Shown here: one piece after another, positions 59,326 through 64,000 of the stretch
How the letters are laid out: each line of letters starts with the position of its first letter
Numbering within the stretch: position 1 is the first letter of the stretch
Source of the DNA: Andrena cerasifolii
Lineage: Eukaryota; Arthropoda; Insecta; Hymenoptera; Andrenidae
NCBI RefSeq assembly: GCF_050908995.1
Contig: NC_135126.1
Coordinates: 7,998,001 to 8,062,000 of the forward strand
Length of the DNA: 64,000 nt
Reading direction: 5' to 3'
Notes under the pieces: generated by a model
The model's input: only the letters and a program-made list of their open reading frames with translations
What the model was told of the DNA's origin: nothing
Databases searched by the model: none
Position numbers and translations under genes: made by a program

Positions 59326-62099
59326 ATTCGTCACGTCCTGGCCGTTATCGCTCGAATAAAAAACCGACCGACCCAGGTGCCTCTCTCTCCGTGGACACGC
59401 GGGGATCTGCACGATCTGCCTGCGTCAGGACCATTTCGTTGCAGGCCAGATAAAACGAGCTCCACGCTTTCCAATCCGCCCTTCCTCCGTGCCAGCCGGG
59501 CACGTTACACGCTCCCGATCCCCTGCACACCTCGCGATCCGGCGGAATCGGCAGCTTATTGATTAAGATTATTGCACGCGCGACATGTGGCCGTACGTGA
59601 CACAGGAGAAGCAGGGTCGCGTTTTATTCGACCTCTGCCGGAATTCCGAGGAGGGGGTCGCACGATTCGCTGCTCCCTTTTCGCAGGGACACTGACTGCG
59701 TAATTGGGGGCACTCCGGGTGATTAAACGCAATGGGACGGATCGAACGGCGACTGCAGTTTCTTGAAGTGGGAGCAGGGTGGAGTGCACCTCCGTTCCGA
59801 GTCTCGCGTTAGGGGGTGATTTCGAGTGGAGCTGTCGAGAAAAGGGTCCAATCGTCGGACGAACTCGAGCTACGGTGTTGACGTAGCAGGGCTAGCATTT
59901 TAATTTGCAAAGGGTTCCGCGCGTGCAAGGCCACGGTGACTGTTGCCAACAGAAATAGTGGATGCTATCAACCGCTGGGTTAACCCTCCGTTGGTATCAG
60001 CGTTCTTTGTCGATCAACAACCGCCGATCGTCATCGCGACACCAATGAAACCTCGAGCAGTTTCGTTTCTCAGGGACTATAAAAGGGTACGAGTCCCTAT
60101 CGCGTCCTACGATCGACCTGGGAAGTACCGTGTCGCGGTGTTACAGCTAGGATCGATCGCGCTTCGACTTTACCGTGGCTGACGTCGACGCCCTTTATTT
60201 TTCAACGTCCACGACAAAACGAAGTGCGAATCAAATTCTATCATTGACTCGACTGAGAGGTACGTCGATCACGGAACTACCTCGCCTGATACTTGTCTGT
60301 TAAATTAGTCCTTTCCACCCTTGTACCTCCTTCTCGATACTCATCCACCTGAGCACTGCTTACTCCAGGCCACGTATGCATAAGTACCTCAATTATCCGT
60401 TGCAAACTTTTCCAAGCCACCAATCACGGAATAACAGACGTCAAAGATTTAATTAATCCGCTATTAAAGTTCCGTCCCCTGCATTCTTCTCTCGTAAATC
60501 GCGTCGCGCCACTCGAACGTCCCTGATCCTTTCGTGATTTCGATGGTGCACACCCCTGGACAGAATATTCCCCCGCGGTTTTCGCACGTTTTCGAGGCTC
60601 CGGGCGCGTGGAGCCGGCTCCATTGAACCAGGCGGCGGTTTCCCATGAAAAAAGAAGGGCTGGCGTCACAGAGGGACATCGGATTGCCCGTGCAGCTGCG
60701 ATTGGTTCGATCGCGGCGTGGAATCGCATTCTTCAAAACGAAAGGTCGTTGCGACGTGATTCACGGAGTGATTCTATCTCCAATCCTCCGCGTAAACTCC
60801 GTCGCCAGTATGCTGTATAGAGCATTCGGTTCACGCGTACCTATTCATACGCGCATAACGTGCAAGTTCCCAGCTGTCTATTCTATCCCATCCTCTCTCG
60901 CCGTGGCCCACCTATCCGGCCAATCCTCCTTCCCAGCGGCGCGAAGCGATTTTCGCCAGGCGCAGCTAGTCGATCAGCGGCCGTCCACGCTTCTGCGGCG
61001 TTCAACTTTGATCATCCGACATTCTGAGCCGATTCCGCAGCCCAGGGTCGGAAGTTACGATGGAAATTTCATGGAAACCCAGCTATAATTCCATCGCCTG
61101 CATTATAACTTCGGTACACCCATCAGCTTCCTAGTTCTACCCGTCGTAAAACGAGCGGAATGAACGGGTGTCCAGCCGCAAGCTAGCCACGAATCATCCG
61201 GAGAGTTGATTGTAAATTGGAAAATTGCAACAGACAGAAGTCCAACGAATTAATTCATCGATGACTCATTCTACCACTCCCATTTACGATCCCTTATCCT
61301 TGCAAGTGAACCACGAGGGAAAGGAGAGAAGCGACGAGCACAGGGGTTGATCGGCACCGCGTAAAAAACGTTGACGTTTCAGGCAAGCTCTCCGCGGATT
61401 TTTCCATAGCCGAAGAGGATGGCGCTTAATAACGGCGCGGTGGACGAAAGTAGCTTTACGGCGCACTTCTGGCGAAGTTCAAAGAGTAACGAGTGGCGTT
61501 AACGTTCGATGCCCCGGTTACACGGGAAGTTCATAAAACGCTGGCGTTCCTTTGACGCGGCGGGTATCGCGTGCGGAATCCCATTTCGACCGAACGGTCG
61601 AAGATCACGCGGACAGACACCCACGCGTAGCGTTTCTCTGTCGGCAGGGGCAGCAGGGTCTGGAGAGCCACGGTAGCGCCTGTTATCAACTGCCGGGCGA
61701 AAAGTTTTTACATTATGTTAACTTGCGCGCGAAATGGCCTTCCGCGGGCCGTGAAGTAGATGAGCACGAGGTTGACAGAAACTTTGCACGCCCCGCCCAC
61801 GTTCGGCAGACGTGATCCTTCGAAGGAAGCTGCTCCTTGTTTATTCCCGGCTCCTCCTTGCCTCTTCGCTGAAATATGTCTCGGGGAATAAGGTAGCCGA
61901 GCTTTCTGGTAATAGAGGCGCAGTCCTGATCCGCTTGGACCGTTTAATACGTTTCTTTGTGCCCCGTAGCTCGTTGCGAGGGATCGTCTGCAGATGATGC
62001 CACACGAACGCATCTATTCCATGTTATTTATTCCCCAGCTTTGACTATAAGGCAGGCGAAGAGGGAACACGTGAACGCTGGCGGAATCAAAGAATCGGG
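59326..62099. other. probable intron upstream of the immunoglobulin exon
   Basis: The strong acceptor at 59303 means an upstream exon exists at higher coordinates. No second immunoglobulin motif, signal peptide or GC3-rich exon was recognised in this stretch. Open frames present are domain-free. Confidence 0.55.
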
Positions 62100-62354
62100 A
62101 AGAGTGACCCAAAAATGAGGTCTGTTTTAGCCTCTCTTTGGTCCCACGATTTTGGAACTGAATTTTGTGTCAAATGATACCTTATGGTGAGACATCAATC
62201 GCAACAAATTATCAAGTTGAGGCGATAATTAGTTTCTGAGATATGCGAGGTAAAAGAAGTGAAAATTCATTAATGATATGTAAGGTATCGTGTGGCATAA
62301 AATTCAGTTCCAAAATCGTGGGACCAAAAGGAGGCTATTTCTTGGGTCACTCTT
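62100..62354. mobile_element. 255-bp MITE with long inverted arms (family F)
   Basis: The left end AAGAGTGACCCAA and the right end are inverted. After a short indel the arms match strongly again through TTTGGTCCCACGATTTTGGA and ACTGAATTTT, and more loosely through GATACCTTA. The arms cover about 90 bases each, leaving a small centre, so a transcript would fold back on itself. No coding capacity and no clear target-site duplication are visible. Confidence 0.85.
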
Positions 62355-64000
62355 TAGAAGACTGAAGAATTCAATCCGCTGATTTCTTGCAAAGAAATGT
62401 GCCTAAGCAAGAGGCTCTAGAATTTCTAAAATTTTCGGCTCCACTGAGAATAATCGTTCCCAGTTTCGGTGCTCGCGATTTCAACAGCTAATGAGCCGCG
62501 TCGGTTCGGTTTCAGCGTTCGTGGCGTTCACCGTACTTCGTTTCCCCCGGACCGCAGCCGGAATCTGTGTCAATTATTCGCCGCGAAGTGGCGTCCGCCG
62601 CGCTCCCCGTTTCTCAGAAGCAAGGAAAAGTGGAGGAGGTGGCAGTGGAATCGGCCGAGGCCCCTCTCGAAATCAGCCAAGCCGCCGTTGGAACATTACC
62701 GGGGCTTAAAGCCGCGGAAACAGAAACTTCCAACGAGTCGCCCCTTTCAGCGACTCGGCCAAGGCAGCCGCCATTATCTTGGCTTCTGTTCTTGAAGCGG
62801 GACGTCGGAGAATCGCGGCAGATATCGGCGAAACGATGGAAAAAAGGAGGAAACCGGGCGAGGGGGCGAGGGGGGAGACTCGCGGAGAAACGGAGTCGTG
62901 GGAGGTGTTGGATGAAGTGCCTCGAGATTTCTCTTTTTCTCCCCTTTCTTTCTGGAACGAGAGACTTCGTTGATGCCTGCTTCATTGTCTCGCCGCGGTC
63001 TATGCCGAATAATTAGACCGAGCCTGTGAAACGGGCACCATCTGACCACGGTGATTCGTAGAATCCCGGAGGGAAAGGGATTTGGACGAAGGTGGATGGA
63101 TAGGGGGATATGCAAATGCGCGCCAAGGAAACGCCAGATCTTTAGCAGGGTAGCTGGTTTAATTGAATGGTTGAAACTGGCATTTTTAGGGCACCAGCTC
63201 GCTCTTCGGATTGAGATTTAACGGCGAGTAGAGGGGGTCTAAGCGAGAGAATCGCACTTTTACGAATACGGGGCCGGAGGTGCTCGTCCTAATTGCACGC
63301 AATTAAAACTGTTATTTGAAAGATTTCCGCGGTTCCGATGTAACCCTTCGTTCACGGGGCCGCGAACTACGCGTTCGGTGTAATAAGCGCGATAGAAAAT
63401 GGTGTTCCGCTTCGTTTGCATATCCCAGGTAATGAACCCTCGAGCGTTTCAAACGCGTGTTCCTTCTCCCTTCGTTTCTCACTAGTGAGCCACGGTATTC
63501 TGCTGTGTGGTGGGGGCGCGTGAGGTGTTTCCAAAATGGGGGACGAAAGTTCGACGTTCTGCGTGAAAGTTTGAACGTTTGTTCGATCGTGCCATACTAC
63601 TTGTCGATGCCAGAGATATTGTTTACCTGTACCACTGGATTGGCCGAGGACAGTCGATAACGTGCCTTCCACGTTCGACTATCCCGCGTTTAGGCCAGTT
63701 TTTAAACATCTCCAGTTATTCAACCAATTACCTAGACCCTGCGAATAAACGGAAAAATTCCGGGAAGGTGAAACAACGGAGGGAGGGAAGTAAGAGAAAT
63801 GGAGGAGACCGAGAGGAGCAGGAGGAAAAAGAGCTTCGTGTTTTCCCTCGCTGCTGTCATTAGGATTAATCCAGTTTCCCTGTAATTACATCGGCGAACA
63901 GGAATCTATAACGTGCCGCGGTATCGAAGTTCCTCTCGACGATTATTCGCTCGATTTCACGGAGGATCTCGCCGGGGGGAGTCGCCGAGGAATCGTCGAG
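62355..64000. other. non-coding stretch, no gene supported
   Basis: Purine-rich at about 62800-62900, with overlapping open frames on both strands (up to 149 codons) caused by that bias. No recognisable domain. Probably still within the upstream intron or region of the immunoglobulin gene. Confidence 0.5.

Noticed and set aside
59005..59412. 135-codon minus-strand frame overlapping the immunoglobulin exon
   Set aside because: It is an out-of-frame shadow of the exon, Arg-rich, and crosses the splice acceptor.

Overview
The window reads as nuclear DNA of an insect, most likely a hymenopteran. It has moderate GC content, CpG dinucleotides are common rather than depleted, long non-coding stretches alternate with AT-rich transposon islands, and the one clear coding exon is GC-rich at third codon positions with canonical GT-AG splice sites. 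There are no operons, ribosome binding sites or dense gene arrays. The order-level assignment is an inference from composition and repeat style; no diagnostic species marker was seen.

Coding content is very sparse. The single secure coding feature is one internal exon on the minus strand (59009-59302). It encodes a complete immunoglobulin-like domain bounded by phase-1 introns on both sides. A second minus-strand candidate (52977-53127) looks like a short terminal coding exon because of its codon composition, its stop codon and a possible splice acceptor, but it is unidentified. The other open frames, including several over 100 codons on both strands, lack recognisable domains and reflect GC-rich, low-stop sequence. 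Most of the window is therefore best read as intron and/or intergenic DNA around an immunoglobulin-superfamily gene that runs right to left.

The rest is shaped by small non-autonomous mobile elements. Two copies of one foldback family lie at 7107-7344 and 42880-43547; the short copy looks like an internal deletion derivative of the long form. Other elements with terminal inverted repeats are at 15629-16061 (weak), 24201-24499, 31929-32417, 55220-56061 (with a 7-8 bp target duplication and about a dozen subterminal repeats), 58173-58790 (TA-flanked, with internal direct repeats, about 220 bp from the immunoglobulin exon) and 62100-62354. Transposon-end fragments lie near 13629-13900, and a possible retrotransposon tail lies at 3701-3960.

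The stretches between these are GC-mixed sequence with microsatellites, homopurine/homopyrimidine tracts and one odd cluster of GC-rich stem-loops (22627-22755). No tRNA, rRNA, known microRNA, CRISPR array or bacterial feature was recognised.
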